Source: Desulfovibrio sp. Fe33 (GTDB taxonomy: Bacteria; Desulfobacterota; Desulfovibrionia; Desulfovibrionales; Desulfovibrionaceae). From it: a stretch of DNA of 64,000 nucleotides. How positions within the stretch are numbered: the stretch's first letter is position 1; each line of letters starts with the position of its first letter. The stretch lies in NCBI RefSeq assembly GCF_028532725.1, contig NZ_JAQKGU010000012.1, positions 1 to 64,000 on the forward strand, written 5' to 3'. Shown here piece by piece: positions 8,013 to 18,900 of the stretch. The position numbers and the translations under genes were made by a program. The notes beneath the pieces are model-generated. The model made no database searches, was not told the DNA's origin, and saw only the letters and a program-made list of their open reading frames with translations.

Positions 8013-9052
8013 ACCGCGAATCCCTCCTGATTCAGACCGGCTGGCTCGCCCTGGCCCTGCTCCTGGCCCTGGCCCTGACCGTAATCGTGGCCCTGCCCTC
8101 GGGAGCTCCTCCCCTGAAAACCATCTACGTGCTGTTCCAGGGCGGCCTGAGCTCCTGGTCCAAGGTTGGCCGCGTGCTCGCAGGCTGGGTTCCGCTGACC
8201 CTGTGTTCGGTCGGGCTGCTCATCCCGTTCACGGCCCGGCTGTGGAACATCGGCGTGGAAGGCCAGGTCATCATGGGCGCCATCTTCTGCACCGCTGCCC
8301 TGCGTCCCTTCGACGACGGCGGCTCCGCCTGGGTCATCGCCCTGGCCCTGGCCGCGTCCGTTGCGGGCGGCGCGCTCTGGGCGCTGCTGGCCGGACTGCT
8401 GCGCGTCTTCGGCCGGGTGCATGAGATATTTTCCGGCCTCGGCCTCAATTTCGTGGCCCTCGGCGTCACCCTGTGGCTCATATTCGGGCCATGGAAACGG
8501 CCCGGCGTGGCGTCCATGTCCGGAACCCAACCCCTGGACATATCCCTGTGGCTGCCCAGGCTCGGCAACATGTCGGTGAGCTGGGTGGGCCTCGCCCTGG
8601 CCGTGGCGGCTCTCATCCTGGTCTACATCCTGCTCCACCGCACCAAGTGGGGGCTCAAGCTGCGCGCCGTGGGCGAGAATCCCAAGGCCGCCACCCTGTT
8701 CTCCCTGGGACCGCGCCGCCGTTTGCTCCAGGCATTCATGCTCTGCGGCGGGCTGGCCGGACTGGCCGGAGCCACCCAGGTCCTCGGCGTGTATCACAGG
8801 CTGCTGCCCAACATTTCCTCGGGCTACGGCTACACCGCCCTGCTGGTGAGCATGATGGCCTCGTTCAGGCTTTCCCTTGTGCCGTTCATCTGCCTCTTCT
8901 TCGCCATTCTCAACGTGGGCTCCATCCAACTGCCCCTGCAACTCGGCCTGGACTCCTCCCTGTCCGGCGTGATCCAGGGCATCATGGTCCTCTCCCTGTT
9001 CATCGTGCAGGGACTGAGGCTATGGCTCAAGCAAAGGAAGGAGACGGATTAA
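8009..9052 (+). CDS. ABC transporter permease (nucleoside/BMP type), subunit 1
   Basis: 347 aa inner-membrane permease of the BPD_transp_2 family with about nine or ten hydrophobic segments. The conserved cytoplasmic coupling segment LKLRAVGENPKAATLFSLG lies near residues 215-233. Start overlaps the ATPase stop by four bases (ATGA), so the genes are translationally coupled. It pairs with the following permease to form the pore of the predicted nucleoside importer. Confidence 0.92.
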   Translation: MNRESLLIQTGWLALALLLALALTVIVALPSGAPPLKTIYVLFQGGLSSWSKVGRVLAGWVPLTLCSVGLLIPFTARLWNIGVEGQVIMGAIFCTAALRPFDDGGSAWVIALALAASVAGGALWALLAGLLRVFGRVHEIFSGLGLNFVALGVTLWLIFGPWKRPGVASMSGTQPLDISLWLPRLGNMSVSWVGLALAVAALILVYILLHRTKWGLKLRAVGENPKAATLFSLGPRRRLLQAFMLCGGLAGLAGATQVLGVYHRLLPNISSGYGYTALLVSMMASFRLSLVPFICLFFAILNVGSIQLPLQLGLDSSLSGVIQGIMVLSLFIVQGLRLWLKQRKETD

Positions 9053-10036
9053 ATGGATACCTTCGCCCTGACCATCGCCGCCATCCTCATGGCCGGAGCT
9101 CCCCTGGTCCTCGCCACCCTGGGAGAGACCCTGACCGAAAAAGCGGGCATCGTTAACCTCTCGCTGGACGGCTCCATCCTGCTGGCCGCCATGGCCGCCT
9201 TCGCCTGCTCCGCCACCTTCGACTCCCCCTGGCTCGGGATGCTGGCGGGCGCTGCGGTCGGCGCGGCCATCGCGGGCGTGCTCGGCGTCATCGGCATCTA
9301 TCTCGGCCAGTCCCAGCTCGCGGTCGGCTTCATCCTGACACTGCTCTCCCGCGACCTGGCCTACTTTCTCGGCCACAATTTCTCCCGGCAGCCCGGGCCG
9401 GACCTCGGCCTGTGGACCATCCCCGGCGCGGGCGACGTCCCCTTCGTCGGCCTGATCTTCGGCTCGCAGTCCCCGGTGGTCTACATGAGCCTCGGAGCCA
9501 TCGCCTTCTGCTGGTGGTGGATGTTCCGCACCGAGGGCGGTATGCGCCTGCGCGCCGTGGGCGAATCCCCACGAGCGGCCTTCGGACGCGGCATCCGGGT
9601 CCGGTTGGTGCGCCTGTACTACTGTCTGGCGGGCGGAGCCCTGGTGGGGCTTGCGGGGGGCGCGTACTCCCTGGCCGTGAAGCCCGGCTGGGGCAGGCCG
9701 CAGGGCTGCGAGGGCGCGGGCTGGATCGCCCTGGCCATCGTCATCTTCGGAGGCTGGCACCCGGTGCGCACAGCGCTCGGCGCGTTCTTCTTCGCCGCCC
9801 TGCAGGTGTCCGGCATTCACCTCCAGGAGATATTCCCGTCCATCCCGGCTCCGGTCTTCCAGGTGGCCCCCTTCCCCATGATGATTCTGACCCTGTTGGC
9901 CGTAAACATGGGCCGCATGGGCTGGATTCAGGACATCGTGCGCCGCTACCCGGTCCTCAAAAGCCTGTCCAAGGGGTGGTCCATTGAAGCCCCTGCCGCG
10001 CTGGGCCAGGACTTCAATCCCAAGAAGGGGCTCTGA
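9053..10036 (+). CDS. ABC transporter permease (nucleoside/BMP type), subunit 2
   Basis: 327 aa second permease of the heterodimer. Family hallmarks are GETLTEKAGIVNLSLDG near residue 24 and RLRAVGESPRAAFGRGI around residue 165. Its ATG follows the preceding stop directly, with GGAGACGG as ribosome-binding site. Last gene of the transporter operon. Downstream are about 100 bases before a separate regulator-kinase gene; no clear terminator was found there. Confidence 0.92.
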   Translation: MDTFALTIAAILMAGAPLVLATLGETLTEKAGIVNLSLDGSILLAAMAAFACSATFDSPWLGMLAGAAVGAAIAGVLGVIGIYLGQSQLAVGFILTLLSRDLAYFLGHNFSRQPGPDLGLWTIPGAGDVPFVGLIFGSQSPVVYMSLGAIAFCWWWMFRTEGGMRLRAVGESPRAAFGRGIRVRLVRLYYCLAGGALVGLAGGAYSLAVKPGWGRPQGCEGAGWIALAIVIFGGWHPVRTALGAFFFAALQVSGIHLQEIFPSIPAPVFQVAPFPMMILTLLAVNMGRMGWIQDIVRRYPVLKSLSKGWSIEAPAALGQDFNPKKGL

Positions 10037-10138
10037 TCCAGCACGCTCCCTGAAAAGGGAATTAAGCGGACTTTCTTGCTCAGAGGTGAAAAATGCGGTA
10101 ATTTCATTGATGGTAGTCCCTTAATCAATGGAGCCGCA

Positions 10139-11341
<1,203 letters not shown>

Positions 11342-11378
11342 CCCCGCCCAAGGGAAGACAACAGCCCGGCGGGGCTCA

Positions 11379-13559
11379 TCACCCCCCGCCGACCGGCCGT
11401 CGGGCATCGCCCGACAGTGCGATCTCCAACGCCTCCAACAGCTTTCGCCTCTCCACGGGCTTGACCACGTAGCCGTCCATTCCCGCCGCGAGAAACTTCT
11501 CCCGGTCGCCGACCATGGCGTAGGCGGTCACGGCCACGATGGGGATGTCCGCCCGTTCCTCACCGGCCATCCCGGCCCGAATCGCCAGGGAGGTCTCCAC
11601 CCCGTCCATCACCGGCATCTGGATGTCCATAAGAATCACGTCGAAGGCCGCGCCGCGCAGTGCGGCGAGGACCTGTTCGCCGTTCTCCACGCCGGTGACG
11701 GTATGCCCTGCCTTTTCCAGGATACGTTTGATGACCAGGCTGTTGACCCGCTCGTCTTCGGCAAGAAGGATGGACAGCGGACCGGTCGCGCGTCCGCGCA
11801 TCGAGGCGATGCTCACGGCCGGAGGAGCGCCCGGAGCCTCGTCGAAGGGCAGGGAGACATACAGCGTGGTGCCGACGCCCTCCTCGCTTTCGATAGCCAT
11901 GTTGCCGCCCATTAGGGAAACCAGATTCCGGCAGATGGACAACCCGAGCCCCGCGCCCTGGTACCGGCGGGTGTGGCCCCGGGAGACTTGGGTGAAGGCG
12001 TCGAACAGGGTGCCGACCTTGCTGTCCGGTATCCCCGCCCCGGTGTCGGACACGTAAAAAAGGATTCGATAGCCGCCCGAAGGGAGGTTCGGAAGCCTAT
12101 GCGCGGCCATGACGACGCGCCCGGAGTCGGTAAACTTGAAGGCGTTGCCCATGAGGTTGGTCAGGATTTGCTGGAGCCGGACGGCATCCCCCACGGCCCG
12201 TCGCGGAACGTCCGCGCCCAGTTCGCAGGCCATGTCCACCCCGGACTGGGCTGAAGTGAGCCTGAACAGGTCGCAGACCTGTTCGCAGGTCTCCACCAGG
12301 TCGAAGGGAGCGTTGCGCACGGCCAGCTTGCCCGCCTCCACCCTCGACAGGTCTAGGATGTCGGTCAACAGGTTCATCAGCCTCCGCGCGGATTGCAGGG
12401 CCGCCCGCGTGTACTCGGACTGCTCCTTGTCGAGGCCGGTCGACTGGATGAGCTGGAGCATCCCCATGATCCCGTTGAGCGGGGTCCTGATCTCGTGGCT
12501 CATGTTGGCGAGAAACTCCGTCTTGGAGCGGCTGAACGCCTCGGCCTGCTCCTTGGCCGTCCGCAAGGTGTCCTGATCCTGCTTCCGTTCGCTGAAGTCC
12601 TCCAAGGTGGCGATGACCTCGGTGGGGGACCTGCCGGGAACGACCGGGTTGAACTGAACATGCAGGAACGCCTCGCGCCCGCCGCCGCCCGAAACGAAAT
12701 AATCGTCGCAGGAGGACGGACGACCGGCCATGGCCGTCTCCAGGGCCCGTCCCAATTTCGGGTTGCGCCCGCGCAGGAGTTCGGCCCCGATGATGTCCCC
12801 CCTGGCGGCGCCCATCATTTGCACGAACCGGTTGTTGCAATCCAGTATCCGCCCGTCCCGGCCGAACCGTATCATGCCAAGGGGGGAGTTCTCGAAGATG
12901 ACCCGGTGGCGTTGTTCGCTGTCCCGAAGCACGTCCGCGAACCGATTGCGCCCGGTGATGTCCCGCGCCACGCCGAGCACGCCGAGCAGCGCGCCGTTTC
13001 CGCCGAACAGCGGCGTCCTGATCGTCTCCAGGCACTCCTCATGGCCGTCGTCCCTGTAGACGCCCCGTTCCTCGTTGACGCAGGGAACGCCCGCCTCCAC
13101 GGCCCTGCGGTCCTGCTCCCGGATGGCGTCGGCCAGGCCGACCTCCACGAAATCGTAATCCGTCCGCCCGACAATGTCCGTTGCCGCCGCTCCGTAAAAA
13201 CGCTCGAAACATTGATTGCAGAAAACGTAGGTTCCGGCCGCGTCCTTGAACCAGACCAGTTCGGGGATGGATTCCAGCAGGATGCGCAACTGCGCCGCGT
13301 CCGCCGTGAGGTCGACGCCGGGAAAACCGGTTGCGGCAGCCGAACGGCACGGCTCCTCCACTACGGCCTTCCTGGTGGGCTGGGACGTCCATGCCGCCCC
13401 CAAGGCGGCGCCAAGCCGCTCCCTTGTCCGTTCCAGCTCGGTCTCGAGGTCGGCGATACGCCGCCTACACTGTTCCAGGGTCGCGTATTTCAAGTCTTCC
13501 TCCGGATTTACTGAGCTCCGTTGGTTGCCCGAAAAGCCTCCATCAATCGGCAGTAGCAT
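11379..13559 (-). CDS. PAS-PAS hybrid sensor histidine kinase with C-terminal receiver
   Basis: 726 aa protein without transmembrane helices. Order: N-terminal coiled coil (about 28-52), PAS 1 (about 88-205), PAS 2 (about 215-325), HisKA with H355 in MSHEIRTP, HATPase_c (LTNLMGNAFKFTD, DTGAGIPDS, GAGLGLSICRNL) and a receiver with D645 in ILMDIQMP. The ligand sensed by the PAS domains is unknown. Start is uncertain: the ATG at 13559 lacks a ribosome-binding site, whereas a TTG at 13491-13493 (22 codons in) is preceded by GGAGGA and may be the true start. It converges tail to tail with the receiver-kinase fusion, 37 bases apart. Confidence 0.88.
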   Translation of the reverse strand: MLLPIDGGFSGNQRSSVNPEEDLKYATLEQCRRRIADLETELERTRERLGAALGAAWTSQPTRKAVVEEPCRSAAATGFPGVDLTADAAQLRILLESIPELVWFKDAAGTYVFCNQCFERFYGAAATDIVGRTDYDFVEVGLADAIREQDRRAVEAGVPCVNEERGVYRDDGHEECLETIRTPLFGGNGALLGVLGVARDITGRNRFADVLRDSEQRHRVIFENSPLGMIRFGRDGRILDCNNRFVQMMGAARGDIIGAELLRGRNPKLGRALETAMAGRPSSCDDYFVSGGGGREAFLHVQFNPVVPGRSPTEVIATLEDFSERKQDQDTLRTAKEQAEAFSRSKTEFLANMSHEIRTPLNGIMGMLQLIQSTGLDKEQSEYTRAALQSARRLMNLLTDILDLSRVEAGKLAVRNAPFDLVETCEQVCDLFRLTSAQSGVDMACELGADVPRRAVGDAVRLQQILTNLMGNAFKFTDSGRVVMAAHRLPNLPSGGYRILFYVSDTGAGIPDSKVGTLFDAFTQVSRGHTRRYQGAGLGLSICRNLVSLMGGNMAIESEEGVGTTLYVSLPFDEAPGAPPAVSIASMRGRATGPLSILLAEDERVNSLVIKRILEKAGHTVTGVENGEQVLAALRGAAFDVILMDIQMPVMDGVETSLAIRAGMAGEERADIPIVAVTAYAMVGDREKFLAAGMDGYVVKPVERRKLLEALEIALSGDARRPVGGG

Positions 13560-13769
13560 GAAAACAGAAGGGGCGGAATCGGATTAGAATCCGGCAAGGT
13601 CCGGCCGGGATTTCCTGCGGGCGGGACCATTACCCGGCGCGACGAAATGTGATATTGAACGCAAGGGGCGGGCGGGAAGGCCGTTTGCTCCGGGACCGCG
13701 CCGCGCGCAGGCCCGCACGACCATTTCGAGCCCGGCGGTCCCGCCGGGACGACCATCGCAAAGGAACAC

Positions 13770-14252
13770 ATGAAAAGACCGAAAGAACCGAAGATGATAA
13801 TCGGCTGGCGGGAATGGGTATCCCTGCCCGACCTCAACGTGCCCGCCATCAAGGTCAAGGTGGACACAGGAGCCAGGACTTCCGCCCTGCACGCCTTCGA
13901 CATCGTTCCCTTCGAACGTGACGGCATCCGTTACGTTTCCTTCAACGTCCACCCCCTGCAGGGGAACGACGATCTTGTCATTCCGTGCGCCGCTCCCCTG
14001 GTGGATCGCAGGAAAGTCACCAATTCGGGTGGACAAAGCCAGAGGCGGCATGTCATAGCGACCACCCTGCTTCTGGCCGGACGGTCCTGGCCCATCGAAT
14101 TGACCCTGACCAATCGGGACGAAATGCGATTCAGGATGCTTCTCGGACGCAACGCCATGTCCGGGCGGCTTCTGGTCGATCCGTCCCTGTCCATGCAGGC
14201 AGGAAACGCCGTCGGAAAACGGGCGTACTCCAAACGGAAGAAAGGTAATTAG
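13770..14252 (+). CDS. RimB-type retropepsin-like protease (ATP-dependent zinc protease family)
   Basis: 160 aa cytoplasmic protein of the family usually annotated as ATP-dependent zinc protease, really a retropepsin-like aspartic fold. Active-site Asp lies in [13 protein letters not shown] near residues 30-42, and a second conserved block is RMLLGRNAM near residue 122. AAGGA precedes the ATG. It starts a three-gene cluster with RimK and an aspartoacylase-like hydrolase, five bases before RimK. In Pseudomonas the RimB/RimK pair controls glutamate-tail length on ribosomal protein S6, the probable role here. Confidence 0.85.
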   Translation: MKRPKEPKMIIGWREWVSLPDLNVPAIKVKVDTGARTSALHAFDIVPFERDGIRYVSFNVHPLQGNDDLVIPCAAPLVDRRKVTNSGGQSQRRHVIATTLLLAGRSWPIELTLTNRDEMRFRMLLGRNAMSGRLLVDPSLSMQAGNAVGKRAYSKRKKGN

Positions 14253-14257
14253 CCTCC

Positions 14258-15163
14258 ATGAAAATCGTCATTCTCTCGCGCAAGTCCAGCCTGTATTCCA
14301 CCCAGGCCCTGGTCGACGCAGGAAAAGCTCGCGGCCATAAGGTTGAGGTCGTCAACCCTCTGCGCTGCTACATGAACATCACCTCCCACAGCCCGTCCAT
14401 TCACTACAAGGGCGAACAGGTGGTCGGCGTTGACGCGGTCATCCCGCGCATAGGCGCGTCCATCACCTTCTTCGGCTGCGCCGTGGTTCGCCAGTTCGAA
14501 ATGATGGGCGTGTACAGCCTCAATGAATCCATCGCCATCACCCGGTCCCGCGACAAGCTGCGCAGCCTCCAACTGCTCTCGCGCAAGGGCATCGGCCTGC
14601 CGGTTACGGGCTTCGCCAGCTCCACCCAGTTCACCGGCGACCTCATCGATCTGGTGGGCGGCGCGCCCCTGGTGGTCAAGCTGCTGGAAGGCACCCAGGG
14701 CATCGGCGTGGTCCTGGCCGAAACCAGACATGCGGCCGAGAGCGTCATCCAGGCCTTCCAGGGTCTCAACGCCAACATCCTGGTCCAGGAATACATCAAG
14801 GAATCCAAGGGATCGGATATCCGCTGCCTGGTGGTGGGCGGCAAGGTCGTCGCGGCCATGCGGCGCACGGCGGGCAAGGGCGAGTTCCGCTCCAACATCC
14901 ACCGCGGCGGCACCGCCGAGCCCGTCAGGATCACCCCGGAAGAGCGCTCCACCGCAGTCCGGGCCGCCCGCATCATGGGCCTGAACGTCTGCGGCGTGGA
15001 CCTGCTCCGCTCCAACCACGGCCCGGTGGTCATGGAGGTCAACTCCTCCCCCGGCCTGGAGGGTATCGAAAAGGCCACGGGTATCGACATCGCGGACAAA
15101 ATCATCGAGTTTATCGAGAAGAACGCCAAGCCCGGCAAGACCAAAACGCGCGGCAAGGGCTAG
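14258..15163 (+). CDS. rimK: Ribosomal protein S6--L-glutamate ligase RimK
   Basis: ATP-grasp ligase adding glutamate residues to the S6 C-terminus, and making poly-glutamate in some species. At 301 aa it matches E. coli RimK (300 aa) almost end to end. The N-terminal domain has [13 protein letters not shown] and [16 protein letters not shown]. The ATP-grasp domain has [37 protein letters not shown] and the metal-binding [15 protein letters not shown]. Very high confidence. It sits between the RimB-like protease gene and an aspartoacylase-family gene, probably one operon. Confidence 0.96.
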   Translation: MKIVILSRKSSLYSTQALVDAGKARGHKVEVVNPLRCYMNITSHSPSIHYKGEQVVGVDAVIPRIGASITFFGCAVVRQFEMMGVYSLNESIAITRSRDKLRSLQLLSRKGIGLPVTGFASSTQFTGDLIDLVGGAPLVVKLLEGTQGIGVVLAETRHAAESVIQAFQGLNANILVQEYIKESKGSDIRCLVVGGKVVAAMRRTAGKGEFRSNIHRGGTAEPVRITPEERSTAVRAARIMGLNVCGVDLLRSNHGPVVMEVNSSPGLEGIEKATGIDIADKIIEFIEKNAKPGKTKTRGKG

Positions 15164-15232
15164 ACGCCGCGCGAAAGACTCGGGGAGGACAGGGACCATG
15201 ACCAGGCTTCCGTCACCATCGGCGGCCTGACC

Positions 15233-16222
15233 GTGGCGGCCGGAACCAGCGCCACCGCGCTTCTGCCCGTGCCCGACACCTCCCTGCGCCAGGGCTCCGT
15301 CATGCCGGTCCACGTCGTCCACGGCAGACGCGAGGGACCGTCCTTCTTCGTCTGCGCCGCCCTGCACGGCGACGAACTGAACGGGGTGGAGATCATCCGG
15401 CGGCTGTTGGGCATGAAGCGGCTCGGCCAATTGGCCGGCACCCTGTACGCCATCCCCATCGTGAATATATACGGGTTCATGGCCAACACCCGCTACCTGC
15501 CGGACCGGCGCGACCTGAACAGGTTTTTCCCCGGCAAGGAAGGCGGCTCGCTGGCTTCGGAACTGGCGTCGGTTCTCTTCGAGAACGTGGTCAGGCGATG
15601 CGGCTACGGCATCGACCTGCACACAGGCTCCAATCACCGCCGGAACCTGCCGCACATCCGGGGCGACATGGAGGACCCGACGGTCCTGTCCATGGCCAAG
15701 GCGTTCGGCGCGCCGCTGGCCCTCGACCTTTCCGGCATGGAAGGCTCCCTGCGGGCCGCCGCCAGGGAAATCGGCGTACGCGTTTTGCTCTACGAGGCGG
15801 GAGAAGCCCTGCGCTTCGACGAGCTCTCCATCCGCGCCGGGCTGCGCGGCATCACCTCGGTGCTAGAGGCCCTGGGAATGCTCCCCGCGGGCAAACGGAA
15901 GCGCGAGCGGCCCCCCCTGCAAATCGCCACGGACCGGGCCTGGTGCAGGGCTCCCGCCAGCGGCCTGTTCCGGGCCGCAGCCAAGCTCGGCCAGCACGTC
16001 GTCCGGGGCGAAGTTCTCGGAACCGTCCACGACCCCTTCGGCGGCCGGTCCACGGACCTGGTATCGCCGCAGGACGGCGTCGTCATCGGCGATCAGTCCC
16101 TGGCCTCGGTCTACAAGGGAGACGCCGTCATGCACATCGCCCGGTTCGACGCGCCCCGCCAGGCCCAGGCCTCGATGGACGAATATTCGGAGATGGTCAT
16201 GGACGCCAGGGTGGCGCGCTAG
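15233..16222 (+). CDS. Succinylglutamate desuccinylase/aspartoacylase-family hydrolase (start uncertain)
   Basis: Zinc-dependent M14-like amidohydrolase. Zinc ligands are visible in ALHGDELNG (H, E) and in the later GIDLHTGS (H); a C-terminal barrel-like part contains FRAAAKLGQHVVRGEVLG. Such genes often accompany rimK; substrate unknown. The listed GTG start gives 329 aa but is probably too short. Upstream in-frame codons have no stop back to 15164 and encode VTIGGLTVAAG, typical of the family N-terminus. A well-placed ATG at 15198, with GGGGAGGA before it, is out of frame and reaches a TGA at 15228-15230. Either one base was lost after that ATG, or a 10-codon leader couples to the GTG. Confidence 0.82.
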   Translation: MAAGTSATALLPVPDTSLRQGSVMPVHVVHGRREGPSFFVCAALHGDELNGVEIIRRLLGMKRLGQLAGTLYAIPIVNIYGFMANTRYLPDRRDLNRFFPGKEGGSLASELASVLFENVVRRCGYGIDLHTGSNHRRNLPHIRGDMEDPTVLSMAKAFGAPLALDLSGMEGSLRAAAREIGVRVLLYEAGEALRFDELSIRAGLRGITSVLEALGMLPAGKRKRERPPLQIATDRAWCRAPASGLFRAAAKLGQHVVRGEVLGTVHDPFGGRSTDLVSPQDGVVIGDQSLASVYKGDAVMHIARFDAPRQAQASMDEYSEMVMDARVAR

Positions 16223-16242
16223 GCGCGGAACTCAGCCCGGCG

Positions 16243-16422
16243 TCAGCCCTTCGGCCCCATCAGGAACCAGAACAGGAACCCCAAAATGGGGAACAGCAGC
16301 ACCAGGATGATCCAAAGCACCTTGGAGCCGGTGCCCGCCGAGCTCTGAAAAATCTTGACCAACGCCCACACGTCCAACACAAGGATGATGAGTCCGAGCA
16401 ACCCGCCGATTTCAATACCCAT
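16243..16422 (-). CDS. PLDc_N-type small membrane protein
   Basis: 59 aa protein with two hydrophobic segments (about 4-24 and 36-54) ending in FWFLMGPKG. This is the phospholipase-D-N-terminal-like (PLDc_N) short membrane domain, without any phospholipase domain. AGGGAG lies about eight bases before the ATG at 16422; upstream in-frame codons look non-coding. It stands alone, convergent with the aspartoacylase-like gene. Function unknown. Confidence 0.75.
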   Translation of the reverse strand: MGIEIGGLLGLIILVLDVWALVKIFQSSAGTGSKVLWIILVLLFPILGFLFWFLMGPKG

Positions 16423-16703
16423 ATTCCACTCCCTTTTGTTCGAATCCACCGTGTGACGCCTTCCTCCCAAGGCCGCTCCCCGCAGGATGGCTGCTACCGA
16501 CGCTAACACGTTTCCCCCGGTTTCGACAATTTTTTGCGCGGCGTGGCTCCCGCCTCGATACGCGCCGCGCTCCCCTCCATGCCTTTTTCCGGCGCAAAAA
16601 CGGTTTCATCCGTCGTCGATACGTTATATCATGATAATGATGATCGGCATTGGCGGCGCGCGCCACGTCCCATGCCCGCATGAAGGGAAACCCCGAGGAG
16701 CCC

Positions 16704-17768
16704 ATGGCCAGATTTCTGAAACGAGACGACAAGACGGCTGGCAAGCCACCGGGATCGCTCATTTTCGTCGGCCTGCAAAAAACCGACGCCCCCAGGTTGC
16801 GAATCATTGAATACGACGGGGACAGCCTGCGCGACGAATGCCTCGGGGATTCGGACGGCCTGGCTCCCTGCCCGGACGGCCCCGGCGTCACCTGGCTCAA
16901 CGTGGACGGCCTGCACGTGCCCGAAATCATACGCCGCGTGGGCGCGGCCTACTCCATTCCCCCGCTTCTCCTGGAGGACATCGTCGATACCGGACATCGG
17001 CCCAAGATGGAGGAGTACCCGGACATGGTCTTCATCACGCTCCGGATGCTCTCCCTGAGCGAGGACCATGACCGGATCGTCTCCGAGCAGTTCTCCTGCG
17101 CGCTCACGGGCCGCTGCCTGGTCACGTTCCAGGAACGGCCTGGCCTCGTGTTCGAGCCTGTTCGCGAACGCCTTCGCAGACACTCCGGCAAACTCCGGCA
17201 GCGCGGTCCGGGCTACCTGCTCTACGCCCTGCTCGACTGCGTGTTCGAAAACTACCTCAAGGTCATCGAGATCATGGGCGAACGCATCGAAGCTTTCGAC
17301 GAGGAGATTCTCGACGCGCCCTCGCCCGAGCTGCTCGAAGAGATCAACATCTGCCGCCGCGAGATGGCCTTCGCACGCAAGGCCGTGCGCCCGATCCGGG
17401 AGATCGCGCTCAAGCTGGCCAGGGCCGACAGCCCTCTCCTGGACGAAGACATGCTCCCGTATCTGCGCGACCTGAACGACATGGCCGAACAGGTCTCCGA
17501 GGCCGTGGAGACATACCGCGAAATGCTCAACGACCACCAGAACAGCTACAACATGGCCGTGGCCAACCGTCTTAACGACGTGATGAAATTCCTGACGATC
17601 TTCGCCACCATCTTCATCCCGCTCTCTTTCATGGCAAGCCTGTACGGCATGAACTTCGAATTCATGCCCGAACTGAAGTACCATTACGGCTACTTCATCC
17701 TCCTCGGCGGTATGGCCGCCGTGGCCGGAGGCTTGCTCATCTACTTCAAAAAACGCAAATGGATCTGA
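16704..17768 (+). CDS. corA: CorA-family magnesium/cobalt transporter
   Basis: 354 aa inner-membrane divalent-cation channel or transporter. A large cytoplasmic domain (1-295) with long helices precedes two C-terminal transmembrane segments. The signature GMN (315-317, in YGMNFEF) ends TM1, followed by the periplasmic loop and a final basic KKRKW tail. ATG at 16704 is chosen because GAGGAG precedes it; an ATG eight codons upstream has no such site. About 20 bases separate it from the LapA-like gene, likely co-transcribed. Ion selectivity (Mg, Co, or Zn export as in ZntB) cannot be read from sequence. Confidence 0.92.
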   Translation: MARFLKRDDKTAGKPPGSLIFVGLQKTDAPRLRIIEYDGDSLRDECLGDSDGLAPCPDGPGVTWLNVDGLHVPEIIRRVGAAYSIPPLLLEDIVDTGHRPKMEEYPDMVFITLRMLSLSEDHDRIVSEQFSCALTGRCLVTFQERPGLVFEPVRERLRRHSGKLRQRGPGYLLYALLDCVFENYLKVIEIMGERIEAFDEEILDAPSPELLEEINICRREMAFARKAVRPIREIALKLARADSPLLDEDMLPYLRDLNDMAEQVSEAVETYREMLNDHQNSYNMAVANRLNDVMKFLTIFATIFIPLSFMASLYGMNFEFMPELKYHYGYFILLGGMAAVAGGLLIYFKKRKWI

Positions 17769-17790
17769 TTCCACGAAAAGGAGGCCCCTC

Positions 17791-18081
17791 ATGGACAACG
17801 GCAATACCCCAATGAATGCAAGTCAAAAGCAAACCCCAACGATCACCTGGCGGAAAATCCGCCTGGGAGCCATCATCACGCTGATCGCGTTGTGGGTCCT
17901 CTTTCTGCTCCAGAACACCGAACAAACCCAGGTCTCGTTCCTCTGGCTCACCTTTACCGCCTCGCGCATCCTGCTCCTTCTCGGCACGCTGTTCGTAGGC
18001 GCCGTCCTGGGTGCGTTCCTGACCTACCGGTTCTGCGCCAAGGGGAAGAAATCCCAGCTCAAACCGCCGCAGTTCTCCTGA
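17791..18081 (+). CDS. LapA-domain (DUF1049) membrane protein
   Basis: 96 aa protein with two membrane segments (about 28-45 and 53-78) and a cationic C-terminus. The segment LFLLQNTEQTQVSFLW is the LapA/DUF1049 hallmark. Members work in lipopolysaccharide assembly or act as small envelope proteins in other bacteria; the role here is unknown. The ribosome-binding site AAAAGGAGG is strong. It lies between corA and the YceI gene. Confidence 0.82.
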   Translation: MDNGNTPMNASQKQTPTITWRKIRLGAIITLIALWVLFLLQNTEQTQVSFLWLTFTASRILLLLGTLFVGAVLGAFLTYRFCAKGKKSQLKPPQFS

Positions 18082-18170
18082 CGGCCGGACGAGAAAACCG
18101 CCGCGCCCGGCATCGGCCCAGGTGCGGCGGATACGATCGAAACGGAAACGAAACCGCGAGGATACTTGCC

Positions 18171-18773
18171 ATGAAACGGAAATTATCATTCACCTTGTTC
18201 CGCATACCGGCGGCAATGCTGCTGGTCCTCTGCCTGGCCGCAACGGCCGGGGCCGAGACATGGAAGGTGGACCCGGACCACTCCGCGGCCCACTTCTCCA
18301 TCCGCCACCTGACCATCGCCCAGGTGCGCGGCATGTTCCCGGCAGTCACCGGAACCATCGAGTTCGACGCGGACAAGCCGAAAGCCTTCGACATCTCCAT
18401 CGATGTGAACAGCATCGACACGGGCGTCGAGGCCCGCGACGCGCACCTCAAGAGCAGCGACTTCTTCGCCGCGGAAATCCATCCGGTCATGACCTTCAAG
18501 AGCACCCGGATTTACCCCGCCGACAACGGCTACGCGGTATCCGGCATCCTGACCATCAAGGGTGCGTCCCGAGAAGTGAAGCTGGTCGTCACCGGCCTCG
18601 ACACGCCGCGCGCCGATCCCTGGGGCAACACCAGGAGAGGCGCGGCCGCGGAGTTCTCCATCGACCGCCGGGACTACGGGGTGGACTGGAACGCCCCGCT
18701 CGACGGAGGCGGCTTCATGGTCGGCAATACCGTCCAGATCGCCGTGGACCTCGAAGCCGTCAAGGTCAAATAG
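18171..18773 (+). CDS. YceI-family periplasmic lipid-binding protein
   Basis: 200 aa secreted protein with a signal peptide (residues 1-28, ending TAGA) and a single YceI lipocalin-like barrel. Family features are WKVDPDHSAAHFSIRHL right after cleavage, VDVNSIDTG-like text (SIDVNSIDTGVEARDAHLK) and RDYGVDWNAPLDGGGFMVG near the end. Relatives bind polyisoprenoids or related hydrophobic molecules in the periplasm. GAGGAT lies before the ATG, and a bidirectional terminator follows within ten bases. Confidence 0.9.
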   Translation: MKRKLSFTLFRIPAAMLLVLCLAATAGAETWKVDPDHSAAHFSIRHLTIAQVRGMFPAVTGTIEFDADKPKAFDISIDVNSIDTGVEARDAHLKSSDFFAAEIHPVMTFKSTRIYPADNGYAVSGILTIKGASREVKLVVTGLDTPRADPWGNTRRGAAAEFSIDRRDYGVDWNAPLDGGGFMVGNTVQIAVDLEAVKVK

Positions 18774-18781
18774 AGAAACGG

Positions 18782-18814
18782 AAAAGGCCCCATGCGCTGC
18801 GCACGGGGCCTTTT
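18782..18814. terminator. Bidirectional terminator after the YceI gene
   Basis: AAAAGGCCCC (18782-18791) pairs perfectly with GGGGCCTTTT (18805-18814) around a 13-base loop, with T-rich sequence after. It serves the YceI gene and may also stop minus-strand transcription from the dms/torD operon. Confidence 0.8.
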
Positions 18815-18900
18815 GGTTTATACGTTTTCATACCGTCCCGGCCAAAGCCGTCATGCGGCCTCGATGCGAAACGGGGATCGCGGCAACTCCGGCAAAACCG

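Noticed and set aside
11367-11391. CGGCGGGG/CCCCGCCG hairpin between the two kinase genes as a terminator
   Set aside because: It overlaps the stop region of the hybrid kinase gene and has no T-run; in GC-rich DNA this pairing is weak evidence.
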